Shown in pieces: positions 1 to 8,909 of a stretch of 64,000 nt of DNA. The notes beneath the pieces are model-generated. The model searched no databases, was not told the origin of the DNA, and saw only the letters and a program-made list of their open reading frames with translations. The DNA is taken from assembly GCF_026017845.1 (NCBI RefSeq), contig NZ_CP100416.1, positions 10,510,081 to 10,574,080 of the forward strand. The letters run 5' to 3'. Made by a program: the position numbers and the translations under genes. Position 1 is the stretch's first letter, and each line of letters begins with the position of its first letter. The DNA comes from Amycolatopsis mediterranei. GTDB taxonomy: Bacteria > Actinomycetota > Actinomycetes > Mycobacteriales > Pseudonocardiaceae.

Positions 1-3000
1 GCACCGGCAGCTTCGCGTTCACCGGCAGGGCCGGGGCGGCGGGCAGCGCGGTCGGCAGAGCCGTCGGCAGGGCGGTCGGCAGCGCGACCGGCAGGGCCGG
101 GGCCGCGACGGGCAGACCGGTGGCCGGCACGTCCGCACGCTCGGTGCCGTGGCCCCCGAGGGTGCCCAGCGACGACAGGCCGTTCACCGGCAGCGCCGAG
201 GCGGCGGGCAGCGCCGGCAGAGCCGGCTTCGGCAGGGCCGCCTTCGGCAGAGCCGGAGCGCCACCGAGGGCCGGCAGCGCCACGGGCAGGCCGGCAGCCG
301 GCACGTCCGCACGCTCAGTGCCGTGACCCCCGAGGGTGCCCAGCGACGACAGGCCGTTCACCGGCAGCGCCGAAGCGGAGGGCAGCGCCGGAGCCGGCAG
401 GTGCGCCAGGCCGGAAGCACCCGACAGCGGGCTGGTCACCGGCGGCACGTCGGCGCGCTCGGTGGCCAGCGGAGCCGCGACCGGCAGCGTGGGCAGGCCC
501 TGGGTGGGCAGCCCCGCGGTCGGCAGCTTGCTCGCGAGACCGGCCACCGCCGGCAGGCCCTGGGTGGGCAGCTCGGCGTTCGGCAGGTTGCCGGCGACCC
601 CGGCCACCGCGGGCACGGCCCGCATGGGCAGCCCCTGGGTGGGCAGGCCCTGAGTGGACAGGTTGCTGGTCTTCACCGCGCTGGTCAGCCCGTTCAGCGA
701 CGGCAGGCCGCCGACCAGTCCGGCGACCGGCAGCTTGGCCATCAGCCCGTCCAGCGACGGCAGCCCACCCTGGGTGGGCAGGCCGCCCTTGGTGGGCAGG
801 CCGCTGCGAAGCGCAGCCAGCGACGGCAGCTCGTCAGCCGCCAGCTCCGAGCCCTCGGCCGGGAACGCGATGGGGTCCGCGGTCTCGTCGTCGATGCTCG
901 TCGCGTCCGTCGCGTAGGCGGTGGCGACCCCGAGCAGCTCGAGGGGCACACCGAAGATCTGCACCGGGAGCGCGAACGCGTGGTACAGGTCGAGGCCCGA
1001 CAGGCTGGACTGGTCGCCCGCGGTGAGGGCCTTGCCGCCGTTCTCCGTGGTCAGCGTGTCCTCGCCGACGGCGTTCGCCACGCCGCCCACGGTCACCGCG
1101 TCGCCGAACAGCTGCGCGATCGCGGTCACCGGCAGGTCGAGGATGTTGCCGGAGATCGCGCCTTCGACACCGGAGGTGGTGTCGTCGCCCGAGTTCCCAA
1201 CCTCGGTCATGTTGATGCCGGCGCCCTTGGCGACACCCGCCGCGCTGACGGCGTCACCGAAGACCTGCGCCACCGCCAGCGGGTCCACGCCGACGATGTT
1301 GCCGGCCACGCTGCCGCGGTCGCCGTTGGTGGTGGCGTTGCCGCCCGCCTGCGACTCGACGTCGTTGGTGCCCGCCCCGGTGCCCAGCGCGGCCGCCGCG
1401 ATCCCGTCGCTGAAGACGTTGCCGGCCCCCGCGATCGGGGCCTTCACGATGTTGCCGGTCAGCGCACCGTCGCGGCCGTCGGTCAGGGCGTTGCCGCCCG
1501 CCGTCGCGTCGGTGATGTTGTCGTTCTCGCCGGTGCCGATGCCGGCGAGGGCGCCACCGACGCCCATCGCCTGCACGGGCAGCGCGACCGGGGCCTCGAT
1601 GATGTTGCCCGCGCCGGCGCCCGCCGGGCCGCTGGCCTTGAGGTCGCCGCCCGCGTTGGACGTCGTGTCGGTCGAGCCCTTGCCGTGGCCCTGGCCGATG
1701 AAGGCGCCACCGATGTTGGCGACCTGCACCGGCAGCGACGCCGGCACCGCGCCGAGGTTGGAGCTCAGGAAGCCGTTGTCGTCGTTGGTGTTGCCACCGC
1801 GGCCGCCGGAGACGACCTTGGTCTCGTCGGCCGCGCCGGAGCCCTGGCCGATGAACGAGCCGCCGATGCCGAAGACCTCGGCGGGGAGGCCGACCGGCAC
1901 CTGGACGAGGTTGCCCGAGCCGGACGAGTTGTGGCCCAGCGTGCCGTCGTACCCGCCGGCGGTGACCTTCTTGTCCTCGGTCGCCGCGCCGGTCGCGTTG
2001 CCGATGTGGCTGCCGCCGACACCGAAGACCTCGGGCGCGCCCGCGGCCTGGGTGTTGAGGAGGTTGCCGCCCAGGAAGGCGCCGTTGCCCCTGGTGTAGG
2101 TGCCGTCGCCGGCGTTGGCGTCGGTCGTGTTGTCGTGCGCGGCGTTCGCCTGGCCGATGTAGGTGCCACCGATGCCGAAGGCCTCGACCGGCAGCGCGAT
2201 CGCCGGGTTCAGGACGTTGCCCGACCCGCTCGAGTTGTCACCGGCGGTCGTGACCAGGCCACCCGAGTCGGCAGCGCTGGAGGAGCTGCCGGTTTCGGGG
2301 AGACCCGCCGAGGCGTTGCCGATCCACGAGCCCGCGACACCCGCGACGTTCGCGATCGGGGACAGCGCGGCCGATCCGGCGTTGCCGGACAGGAACGAGT
2401 CGTTGCCGCTGGTCGCGAGGTAGGTCGGGCTGCCGCCGCGGACCTTGCGGTCGGCGCCGGACGTGGCGTCGGCGGAGGTGTTGCAGCCGTCGGAGTTCGA
2501 CAGCGAGCCCCACACCGCACCGGAGTTGCAGTTGAACTTGACCGGCAGGGCGATCGGCGCACCGACCACGTTGCCCGACCCGGAGGCCCGGTCGCCGGAG
2601 CTCAGCAGCGAGCCACCGGAGGCGGCGACGGTGTCGGCGGAGTAGCCGTGGCTCTGCCCGTTGCCGAGCAGGTAGGACGCGGCGTTGCCGGTCACCTGCA
2701 CCGGGGTGGCGAACTGGCCCGCCACCACGTTGCCGGAGAGCGAGGAGCCGTCGCCGTCGGTGTCGACGTCACCGGTCTCGGTGGTGCTCTGGCTGGCCGA
2801 CCCGCCGATCACGCGGCCGGTGCCGCCGGCGACGCCACCGCCGTTCCCGGCGATCTGGACGGGGAGCGCCCAGTCGAGGACAACGGCGTTGCCCGCGAGG
2901 CTGGAGTCCTGGCCTGTCGTCTTGACGTCCTGGTCGTGCGACCAGGTCTGCGAGTGGTCGGTGCCCGCGACGTTCGCGTCGCCGATCACGCCGATCGCGT

Positions 3001-3382
3001 TGTCGACGATCTGGATCGGGACGACGACGTCGCCCGTGACCTTGTTGCCCTTGAGGTTCCGGTGGCTCGGGGTGAACTTGCCGCCCAGCGTGCTGTCGCT
3101 GATCGGGCTGGCTTGGTCGAACTGCTTCGCGCCCTCGTTCGCGGCCTTGGTGACCGGCTTGGTGCTCAGCTCCGTCTGCCCGGCGGGCAGGTCCAGCTGG
3201 CCGAAGGGGGTGCCGACCGCGTTGTTGGCTTCCTGGATCGGAGCCGTGGCGTTCAGGTCGAGCGGTGAGGCAGGGGTGTCAGGGTTGACGTTCTCGTCAG
3301 CCGAGGCGATGCCGGTGCCCAGCATCAGCAACCCACCCGTGACAAATGCGGTCTGGAGTCCGCGCTTTGCCCACGTCTGCAT
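1..3382 (-). CDS. Secreted chaplin-like tandem-repeat surface protein (3' end off window)
   Basis: The ATG at 3380-3382 follows AAAGGAGAAA, and the frame stays open to the left edge, so about 1127 residues are visible and the C-terminus is missing. Residues 1-28 are a signal peptide ending in an ASA cleavage motif before DENVN. About 14 imperfect repeats follow every 50-57 residues (nt ~3045 to ~1000), each with a core such as SGNVVGAPIALPV, close to the SGN...P...PV core of Streptomyces chaplins. Only one repeat carries a Cys pair (KFNCNSG and DGCNTS). The last ~300 visible residues are LP-rich, with repeats such as LPTQGLP. Chaplins are short amyloid-forming proteins that coat aerial hyphae; a long array suggests a surface sheath or adhesin by inference. 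PE-PGRS-like annotation is an alternative. Confident that it is an exported repeat protein; the function is inferred. Confidence 0.85.
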   Translation of the reverse strand, partial: MQTWAKRGLQTAFVTGGLLMLGTGIASADENVNPDTPASPLDLNATAPIQEANNAVGTPFGQLDLPAGQTELSTKPVTKAANEGAKQFDQASPISDSTLGGKFTPSHRNLKGNKVTGDVVVPIQIVDNAIGVIGDANVAGTDHSQTWSHDQDVKTTGQDSSLAGNAVVLDWALPVQIAGNGGGVAGGTGRVIGGSASQSTTETGDVDTDGDGSSLSGNVVAGQFATPVQVTGNAASYLLGNGQSHGYSADTVAASGGSLLSSGDRASGSGNVVGAPIALPVKFNCNSGAVWGSLSNSDGCNTSADATSGADRKVRGGSPTYLATSGNDSFLSGNAGSAALSPIANVAGVAGSWIGNASAGLPETGSSSSAADSGGLVTTAGDNSSGSGNVLNPAIALPVEAFGIGGTYIGQANAAHDNTTDANAGDGTYTRGNGAFLGGNLLNTQAAGAPEVFGVGGSHIGNATGAATEDKKVTAGGYDGTLGHNSSGSGNLVQVPVGLPAEVFGIGGSFIGQGSGAADETKVVSGGRGGNTNDDNGFLSSNLGAVPASLPVQVANIGGAFIGQGHGKGSTDTTSNAGGDLKASGPAGAGAGNIIEAPVALPVQAMGVGGALAGIGTGENDNITDATAGGNALTDGRDGALTGNIVKAPIAGAGNVFSDGIAAAALGTGAGTNDVESQAGGNATTNGDRGSVAGNIVGVDPLAVAQVFGDAVSAAGVAKGAGINMTEVGNSGDDTTSGVEGAISGNILDLPVTAIAQLFGDAVTVGGVANAVGEDTLTTENGGKALTAGDQSSLSGLDLYHAFALPVQIFGVPLELLGVATAYATDATSIDDETADPIAFPAEGSELAADELPSLAALRSGLPTKGGLPTQGGLPSLDGLMAKLPVAGLVGGLPSLNGLTSAVKTSNLSTQGLPTQGLPMRAVPAVAGVAGNLPNAELPTQGLPAVAGLASKLPTAGLPTQGLPTLPVAAPLATERADVPPVTSPLSGASGLAHLPAPALPSASALPVNGLSSLGTLGGHGTERADVPAAGLPVALPALGGAPALPKAALPKPALPALPAASALPVNGLSSLGTLGGHGTERADVPATGLPVAAPALPVALPTALPTALPTALPAAPALPVNAKLPV
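123..391. repeat. In-frame direct repeat in the LP-rich tail
   Basis: Two 95-bp copies (123-217 and 297-391) lie exactly 174 bp (58 codons) apart and differ at four positions by eye. They encode the same stretch of the LP-rich tail, containing LPVNGLSSLGTLGGHGTERA. Shorter copies of the codons for LPTQGLP recur at about 495-660 and 765-800. This looks like internal tandem duplication that could vary in copy number between strains. Confidence 0.85.
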
Positions 3383-3588
3383 GGGGTTTTTCTCCTTTAT
3401 TTCGGGTTCCCTTGCGGGTTCATGGGTGTGCGCTCGTCGAAAAGGGGAATGGCGTCCGAGCGCACCGAGGGGATGGCACTTGGTGCGGGCGCACGAAAGC
3501 GCACCGCCGGGTCACGGGGGTGGAGCGGACGCGAAGCCGTCAGCGAAGGACGGACGTGGACGCGTCAGCGGCCCGTGAAGGGAGGTGT

Positions 3589-4587
3589 TCAGTCAGGAGT
3601 GACGCCGGGCTGTTCGCCCGGGGTGCGCAGCGAGTGGCGCAGGCCGGCGCGGCTCATCGCCGCGACGGCGGTGTCGACGGCATCGGTCGTCCAGAAGGGA
3701 ACGCCGAAGTTGAAGCCGTCGAGGTGTCCACCGGGGGCAGTGGTGCCGCCCGGGGCGGTGGGGACGGCCGGCGCGATCGGAAGCTGCGCCGGGGTCAGGG
3801 GCGACGGCAGGTCACGGTGCCCGTTGCGGGCGTGGCCCGCGGCATCGGTGACGTCGTCGTGCTGCCAGCCCGCCGGCATCGCGAGCGCGGCTTGCAGCGC
3901 GGCGGGAAGTTCGACGGTGGAGACGGCGGAGGTGCCCGCCGCCTGGCCGGCGCCGGAGGTCATCGGCCCGTCCTCGACCGGGGCGACGCCCGGGAGGACG
4001 GGGAGCGGGACCAGGCCGCCGGGCCGGGCCGGGTCGAGCAGCTGCCACACCTGGCGGCCGAAGTCGGTGGCCGGCGCGGGGGCGATGGTCTGCTCGATGA
4101 CCTGGCGGGTGTCCTGCGGCTTGCGCGCGATGTGCTCGAACGCGCCGAGGGTGCGCTGGGCCGGGCTCAGCACCGCGTCGTCGGCGAGGTCCGTCACGGA
4201 GTCGCTGACGTGCTCGGAGACGTCGTGCCCGACGGTGCCGGCATCGGTGCGACCGCACGAACGCGGGGCCTGCGGCTCGCTCCACGTCGTCGCGTCCTGG
4301 TGGCAGGCCACGTCGGCGACCCCACCGGCGACCTCGCCCGCGAAGTGCCCGGCACCGCGGTTCGCGTCGCCGATCCCGGCTGCCGTGGCGTCGGTGACCG
4401 GGGTGACGGAGGCGGTGCCGACCTCGACGCTCGGGCCGGCCACGACGTCCGCGGAAGCGGTGGCACCGGAGACGAGCCACACGGCGGCGGTGCCCGCCAC
4501 GGCGCCGCCGAGCACGAGCAGCGCACGCGACACGAGACGGCCGGCGCGCTTCGCGCCCTGCCTCTCGTTCGCCGCGGTGTTCGCCAC
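3589..4587 (-). CDS. Secreted or membrane-anchored protein of unknown function
   Basis: The 332-residue protein starts at GTG 4585-4587, chosen because GAGGAG lies seven bases upstream; the frame stays open far beyond but that extension has no coding character. A basic N-terminus (KRAGRLVSR) precedes a hydrophobic stretch ending TASA, a signal peptide or N-terminal anchor of about 40 residues. The mature part is Ala/Pro/Thr-rich with two cysteines (VACHQD and SCGRTD) that could form a disulfide. No enzymatic motif was recognised. It lies 206 bp downstream of the chaplin-repeat gene on the same strand, so the two envelope proteins may be related in role. Export is well supported; the function is unknown. 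Confidence 0.75.
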   Translation of the reverse strand: MANTAANERQGAKRAGRLVSRALLVLGGAVAGTAAVWLVSGATASADVVAGPSVEVGTASVTPVTDATAAGIGDANRGAGHFAGEVAGGVADVACHQDATTWSEPQAPRSCGRTDAGTVGHDVSEHVSDSVTDLADDAVLSPAQRTLGAFEHIARKPQDTRQVIEQTIAPAPATDFGRQVWQLLDPARPGGLVPLPVLPGVAPVEDGPMTSGAGQAAGTSAVSTVELPAALQAALAMPAGWQHDDVTDAAGHARNGHRDLPSPLTPAQLPIAPAVPTAPGGTTAPGGHLDGFNFGVPFWTTDAVDTAVAAMSRAGLRHSLRTPGEQPGVTPD

Positions 4588-4812
4588 TCGTCGTCTCCTC
4601 GTGCTTGCTTCGTGATCAGGTCGTTGCGGAAGCGACCTAATCAAATCGGCGGCGCGCCGCGCACCCTCGAAGCGACTTGATGCCCCCATCGTGTGAAAGA
4701 CACACGGTGTAGCCCGGTTTGACGGTCGGTGATCATGCCTGGCCGCCCCGTGTGTCGGACGCGGCGGTCGGAAAGCGGCCGAATCGGGCGGTCCAGCCGC
4801 TACGGTGAGCCG

Positions 4813-6015
4813 GTGACCCACGCGCGACGCGAAGACCCGTTCCTGCCGGAGCACGAGGACGTCACCGGCCTGATCCCCCGGGGCCTGCGCATCAGCGCGG
4901 CCCTGGCGTGGCGGTTGATCGTGGTGGCCGCGGCGTTGTACGTCGTGGGGTGGGTGATCGGCCGCCTGTCCGTCGTCGTGATCCCGCTGGGCATCGCCCT
5001 GCTCCTCTCGGCGCTGCTCGCGCCGGCCGTGCAGAAGCTGGTGGCGGTCCGGTTCCCGCGCGGGCTGGCGACGGCGATCGTGCTGATCGCCGGGCTCGCG
5101 GTGCTGGGCGGGCTGCTGACGTTCGTCGTCACGCAGTTCTCCAGCGGCCTGCCCCAGCTGCAGCGCCAGCTCAACGAAAGCCTCAACCAGATCAAGGAAT
5201 GGCTGATCAACGGCCCGGCGCACCTGCGCCAGGAGCAGATCCAGCAGTTCATCAACCAGGTCTTCGGATTCCTGCAGAACAACCAGAGCTGGCTCACCGA
5301 CACGGCGCTGACCACGGCGAGCACGGTCGGCGAGATCCTCACCGGCTTCCTGCTCACCCTCTTCATCACGATCTTCTTCCTCAGCGGCGGCGAGGGCATC
5401 TGGACGTTCCTCGTCCGCGTCGCGCCCGGCCGGGTCCGCAACCGGGTGGACGTCGCCGGGCGGCGCGGGTTCGCGTCGCTGGTCAGCTACGTGCGGGCGA
5501 CGGCGGCGGTGGCGGTCGTCGACGCCGTCGGCATCGGCATCGGGCTGTGGATCGTGGGCGTGCCGCTGGTGATCCCGCTGGCCACGCTGGTGTTCCTCGG
5601 CGCGTTCATCCCGATCATCGGCGCGGTCCTCACCGGCGGTGTCGCGGTGCTGATCGCCCTGGTCACCAACGGCTTCATCGGCGCGGTGATCGTGCTGGCC
5701 ATCGTGATCGGCGTGATGCAGCTGGAAAGCCACGTGCTGCAGCCGCTGCTGCTCGGGCGCGCGGTGAAGCTGCACCCCCTCTCCGTGGTCCTGGCCATCA
5801 CCGTCGGCCTCGTCGTGGGCGGGATCGCGGGCGCGCTGATGGCGGTGCCGATCCTGGCCGTGCTCAACGCGGGCGTCCGGTCCCTGCTGCACGAGGAGAA
5901 CCCGGACCCGGCCGAGGTGAACGTCCTCAAGGACCAGGCCGCACAGCCGAACGACGCCGAGCCCGGCTCCCCGCGGGCCACGGTGGCGACCCGCGGCGAA
6001 GACGACGGGCAGTGA
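4813..6015 (+). CDS. AI-2E family transporter
   Basis: This 400-residue multi-pass membrane protein has the AI-2E transporter (PerM/YdiK) layout: paired N-terminal membrane segments (LIVVAAALYVVGWVIG and PLGIALLLSALLAPAV), a central amphipathic stretch rich in Gln (LQRQLNESLNQIKEWL), then several C-terminal helices with ESHVLQPLLLGRAVKLHPL, a hallmark of the family. The substrate is not predictable; members include Na+/H+ antiporters and autoinducer exporters. GTG 4813 is preferred over ATG 4729 because TACGGT lies six bases before it, giving a leaderless start, and because the upstream residues look non-coding. The stop overlaps the next GTG by four bases, so it is coupled to the sensor kinase. 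Confidence 0.88.
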   Translation: MTHARREDPFLPEHEDVTGLIPRGLRISAALAWRLIVVAAALYVVGWVIGRLSVVVIPLGIALLLSALLAPAVQKLVAVRFPRGLATAIVLIAGLAVLGGLLTFVVTQFSSGLPQLQRQLNESLNQIKEWLINGPAHLRQEQIQQFINQVFGFLQNNQSWLTDTALTTASTVGEILTGFLLTLFITIFFLSGGEGIWTFLVRVAPGRVRNRVDVAGRRGFASLVSYVRATAAVAVVDAVGIGIGLWIVGVPLVIPLATLVFLGAFIPIIGAVLTGGVAVLIALVTNGFIGAVIVLAIVIGVMQLESHVLQPLLLGRAVKLHPLSVVLAITVGLVVGGIAGALMAVPILAVLNAGVRSLLHEENPDPAEVNVLKDQAAQPNDAEPGSPRATVATRGEDDGQ

Positions 6016-7148
6016 CCGTCCGGCGCACGCCCGACCCGGTCACGCCCATGTGGCGGGGCGTGCTCGCCTTCCGCTTCCTCACCTGGGCGTTCGCCTGCGC
6101 CACGGTGATCGTCCAGAGCGGTGAATACCGGCGCGAGTGGCTGGCGTGGACGGTCCTCGGCGTGATGGCCGTCTGGTCGGCCGTCAGCAGCTTCTTCTAC
6201 CTGCGCGAGCGGACCCGGCCGCCGGCACTGGTCGTCTTCGACCTCGTGCTGTCCACCGGGCTGCTGCTGACCTCGCCGTGGGTGCTCAGCGACGCGCAGT
6301 TCACGCTGGACGTCCCGCTCATCACCACGGTGTGGGCGGCCGTGCCGCCGGTCGCCGCGGGCGCGCGGTTCGGCGCGGCCGGCGGGGTGCTCGCCGGGCT
6401 GGTCGTCGGCGTGGCGACCGCGCTGGCCCGGGAGAAGTTCGACCTCGACGTCGCCCGCGACGGCGTCCTGCTCGCCGCCGCCGGCCTGCTCGTCGGCATG
6501 GCCTCGACGATGGCCCGCCGGTCGGCGGCGCGGCTGGAGCAGGCGCTGCGGAAGGAAGCGGCGACGGCCGAGCGGGAGCGGCTGGCCCGGTCGATCCACG
6601 ACAGCGTGCTGCAGGTGCTCGCGCGGGTCCGCAAGCGCGGCAACGAGGTCGGCGGTGAGGCGGCGGAGCTGGCCCGGCTGGCCGGCGAGCAGGAGATCGC
6701 CCTGCGGTCGCTGGTGACCACCGAGCCGGCGGCGCCGAACGACAGCGGCAAGATGAGCCTGCGCGCCGCGTTGCAGGTGCTCGCGACACCGTCGGTGCAG
6801 GTCTCGGCCCCGGCGGACGACGTCGAACTGCCGGCGCACGTCACCGGCGAACTGGTCGCCGTGACCCGCGAAGCGCTGGCGAACGTCGAGAAGCACGCGG
6901 GCCCGGACGCGCACGCGTGGGTGCTGCTGGAGGACCTCGGCGACGAGGTCGTGGTGAGCATCCGCGACGACGGACCGGGCATACCGGACGGCGTTCTCGA
7001 GCAAGCCGCCGCGGACGGGCACCTCGGCGTGGTGGAATCCATCCGGGGGCGGGTCCGCGACCTCGGCGGGAGCGCGACCCTCGACACCGGGCCCGGCCGG
7101 GGCACGGAGTGGGAGGTCAGGGTGCCGAGCACGAGGGGTAGGAAATGA
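6012..7148 (+). CDS. MacS-type sensor histidine kinase
   Basis: The 378-residue protein has four or more N-terminal membrane helices (residues ~15-170), then a HisKA_3 dimerisation region with the phospho-acceptor in SIHDSVLQV (H196) and a short HATPase_c domain (EALANVEKH, DDGPGIPDG, GPGRGTEWEV). This fits NarL-class kinases, specifically the MacS family of actinobacteria. It presumably senses a membrane signal and phosphorylates the adjacent response regulator. GTG 6012 overlaps the permease stop and the stop overlaps the regulator ATG, so three genes form one translationally coupled operon. The permease may supply or sense the signal, but that is inference. Confidence 0.9.
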   Translation: MTVRRTPDPVTPMWRGVLAFRFLTWAFACATVIVQSGEYRREWLAWTVLGVMAVWSAVSSFFYLRERTRPPALVVFDLVLSTGLLLTSPWVLSDAQFTLDVPLITTVWAAVPPVAAGARFGAAGGVLAGLVVGVATALAREKFDLDVARDGVLLAAAGLLVGMASTMARRSAARLEQALRKEAATAERERLARSIHDSVLQVLARVRKRGNEVGGEAAELARLAGEQEIALRSLVTTEPAAPNDSGKMSLRAALQVLATPSVQVSAPADDVELPAHVTGELVAVTREALANVEKHAGPDAHAWVLLEDLGDEVVVSIRDDGPGIPDGVLEQAAADGHLGVVESIRGRVRDLGGSATLDTGPGRGTEWEVRVPSTRGRK

Positions 7149-7813
7149 GTGACGAACCACGGATTTCCGTGATGGTGGTCGACGACCACCCGATCTGGCG
7201 GGACGGGGTGGCCCGCGACCTGACCGAACACGGCTTCGACGTGCGGGCGACCGCGCCGGACGCCGACGCGGCGCTGCGGATCGCCCGGACCGTGCAGCCG
7301 GACGTCGTCCTCATGGACCTCAACCTCGGCAGCACTTCGGGCGTGGACGCGACACGCGAGATCACCGCCGCGCTGCCGTCGACGAAGGTGCTGGTGCTCT
7401 CGGCGAGCGGCGAGCACAAGGACGTCCTGGAGGCGGTGAAGGCCGGCGCGTCCGGCTACCTGGTCAAGTCGGCGTCCGCGGTGGAGCTGGTCGACGCCGT
7501 CCACCGCACCGCCGCCGGCGACCCGGTGTTCACCGCGGGCTTGGCCGGGCTGGTGCTCGGCGAGTACCGGCGGATGGCCGACGCGTCGAGCGAGGACGCC
7601 GCGGGCGCCGAGCCACCGCGGCTGACCGAGCGCGAAACCGACGTCCTGCGCCTGGTCGCGAAGGGGCTGACGGCGCGGCAGATCGCCGAGCGGCTCGTGC
7701 TGTCGCACCGCACGGTGGAGAACCACGTGCAGTCGACGCTGCGGAAGCTGCAGCTGCACAACCGCGTCGAGCTGGCCCGGTACGCGATCGAGCACGGCCT
7801 CGACGAGGATTGA
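7145..7813 (+). CDS. NarL/FixJ-family response regulator
   Basis: The 222-residue protein has a receiver domain with the acidic pair DD at 13-14, phospho-acceptor D58 in VLMDLNLG, and the conserved Lys in YLVKSAS. A LuxR-type helix-turn-helix follows (LTERETDVLRLVAKGLTARQ through LSHRTVENHVQSTLRKL). It is the cognate partner of the upstream kinase, with which it overlaps by four bases (ATGA). The target genes are not visible here. It ends four bases before the convergent lipoprotein gene and no terminator hairpin is evident between them. Confidence 0.95.
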   Translation: MSDEPRISVMVVDDHPIWRDGVARDLTEHGFDVRATAPDADAALRIARTVQPDVVLMDLNLGSTSGVDATREITAALPSTKVLVLSASGEHKDVLEAVKAGASGYLVKSASAVELVDAVHRTAAGDPVFTAGLAGLVLGEYRRMADASSEDAAGAEPPRLTERETDVLRLVAKGLTARQIAERLVLSHRTVENHVQSTLRKLQLHNRVELARYAIEHGLDED

Positions 7814-7817
7814 TCCC

Positions 7818-8861
7818 TCAGGGGAGGACCGCGAAGCCGCTCCAGCTGCCCTGCGGCAACGCGGCCGCGCTCAGCCGCCACTGCGGTTCGCCGGGGTGCC
7901 AGGCGGCGAGGACGCCGTCGGCGAGCACGAGGTCACCGGCGTCCGACCAGTCGAAGCCGCCACCGTGGTTGAGGTGTTCGGTGATGTACGGCATCCCGGG
8001 GGCGTGGTCCCAGGTCGGCCCGTCCGGGCGGAGCAGCCAGATGTCCCGCGTCTGCGTGTTGGTGTGGCGGTAGGCGGAGTCCGCGAAGTCGACGGCCCAG
8101 ATGGTTCCTTCACGCGAGGGCACCACGGTGGGCGCCGCGCCGATCGAGGGCCGGCTGAGCTTCTCGCTGCTGTTGTCCCGCAGGTTGACCAAGGTCAAGT
8201 CGGTCAGGCCGTCGAGCAGCATCCAGTCGCCGGCGGCGCCCAGGATGCGCGGCGACTGCCGGATCGTGCGGCCGGTCGCCGGTTCGATCAGGGCGTCGGT
8301 CGACTCGGCGGCGCCGGCGTTGATGGTGATCAGCAGGCCGTGCGCGGTCTCGGTCCGCACCCGGGTGCGGCAGCTGGCGGGCTGGCCGTGGCTGAGCTCG
8401 CCCGCGGCGAGCGAGTCGTGCTCGAGCCGGCAGTCGTCCGGCGCGTCCTGCCGGATCAGCCACACGCCTTCGCCGCCGGCGTCCGGACCCGCCGACCAGG
8501 CGCGGCCGAGGGACCGCGGCGGGCTCGACGTCCCGGTGTACTCGAGGATTTCGAAGGGCTCGGCGTCCCGGGAGTACGGCGGGTGGACCGTCAGGACGAC
8601 GTGCTTCCCGACCCGCACGACGTCCAGCCGGACGTCACCACCGGGGTAGCCAGGCGGGGTGGCCGCGGGGCCGCGGTCGGCGTCGAACAGGGTGGGTCCG
8701 ACAGTCGGCAGCAGCGCGGAGACGCCGATGCCGCCGGTGGCGTGGATGCCGGAGAGTTCCGCCAGCGGAGCCGGCGGTGGCATCGGGGGTTCGCTGGTGC
8801 ACCCGGCCAGCAGCACGGCGGCCGCGGTGGCGGCAGCGGCGCGGACTACGGGTCTGTTCAG
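7818..8861 (-). CDS. Lipoprotein with probable beta-propeller-like body
   Basis: A lipoprotein signal is clear: a basic start (NRPVVR), an Ala-rich hydrophobic core and the lipobox LLAGC. The mature body (~325 residues) contains repeated short beta-rich segments with Trp/Asp patterns (LVNLRDNS, IWAVDFADSAY, IWLLRPDGPTW, AGDLVLADGVL), suggesting a WD40- or propeller-like fold, though no family is recognised with certainty. The start is uncertain: no ATG or GTG sits ahead of the signal, and CTG at 8859-8861 preceded by GGGGGA at about six bases is the best candidate. The gene is transcribed toward the two-component operon. Surface-exposed lipoprotein is a safe call; the role is unknown. Confidence 0.72.
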   Translation of the reverse strand: MNRPVVRAAAATAAAVLLAGCTSEPPMPPPAPLAELSGIHATGGIGVSALLPTVGPTLFDADRGPAATPPGYPGGDVRLDVVRVGKHVVLTVHPPYSRDAEPFEILEYTGTSSPPRSLGRAWSAGPDAGGEGVWLIRQDAPDDCRLEHDSLAAGELSHGQPASCRTRVRTETAHGLLITINAGAAESTDALIEPATGRTIRQSPRILGAAGDWMLLDGLTDLTLVNLRDNSSEKLSRPSIGAAPTVVPSREGTIWAVDFADSAYRHTNTQTRDIWLLRPDGPTWDHAPGMPYITEHLNHGGGFDWSDAGDLVLADGVLAAWHPGEPQWRLSAAALPQGSWSGFAVLP

Positions 8862-8909
8862 GGTTTTCCCCCGATCTCCCTGGTGGAATCCAGTTCTACC
8901 ATCGTGGAC

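Noticed and set aside
149..3268. Long open frame opposite the chaplin-repeat gene
   Set aside because: Its composition is Arg/Gly-rich with no domain, and the minus strand has a signal peptide, ribosome-binding site and ordered repeats. It is a GC-bias shadow.
4588..5892. Upstream extension of the exported protein gene at 3.6 kb
   Set aside because: The added residues are low-complexity His/Asp/Arg text opposite the permease gene; GAGGAG before GTG 4587 sets the start.
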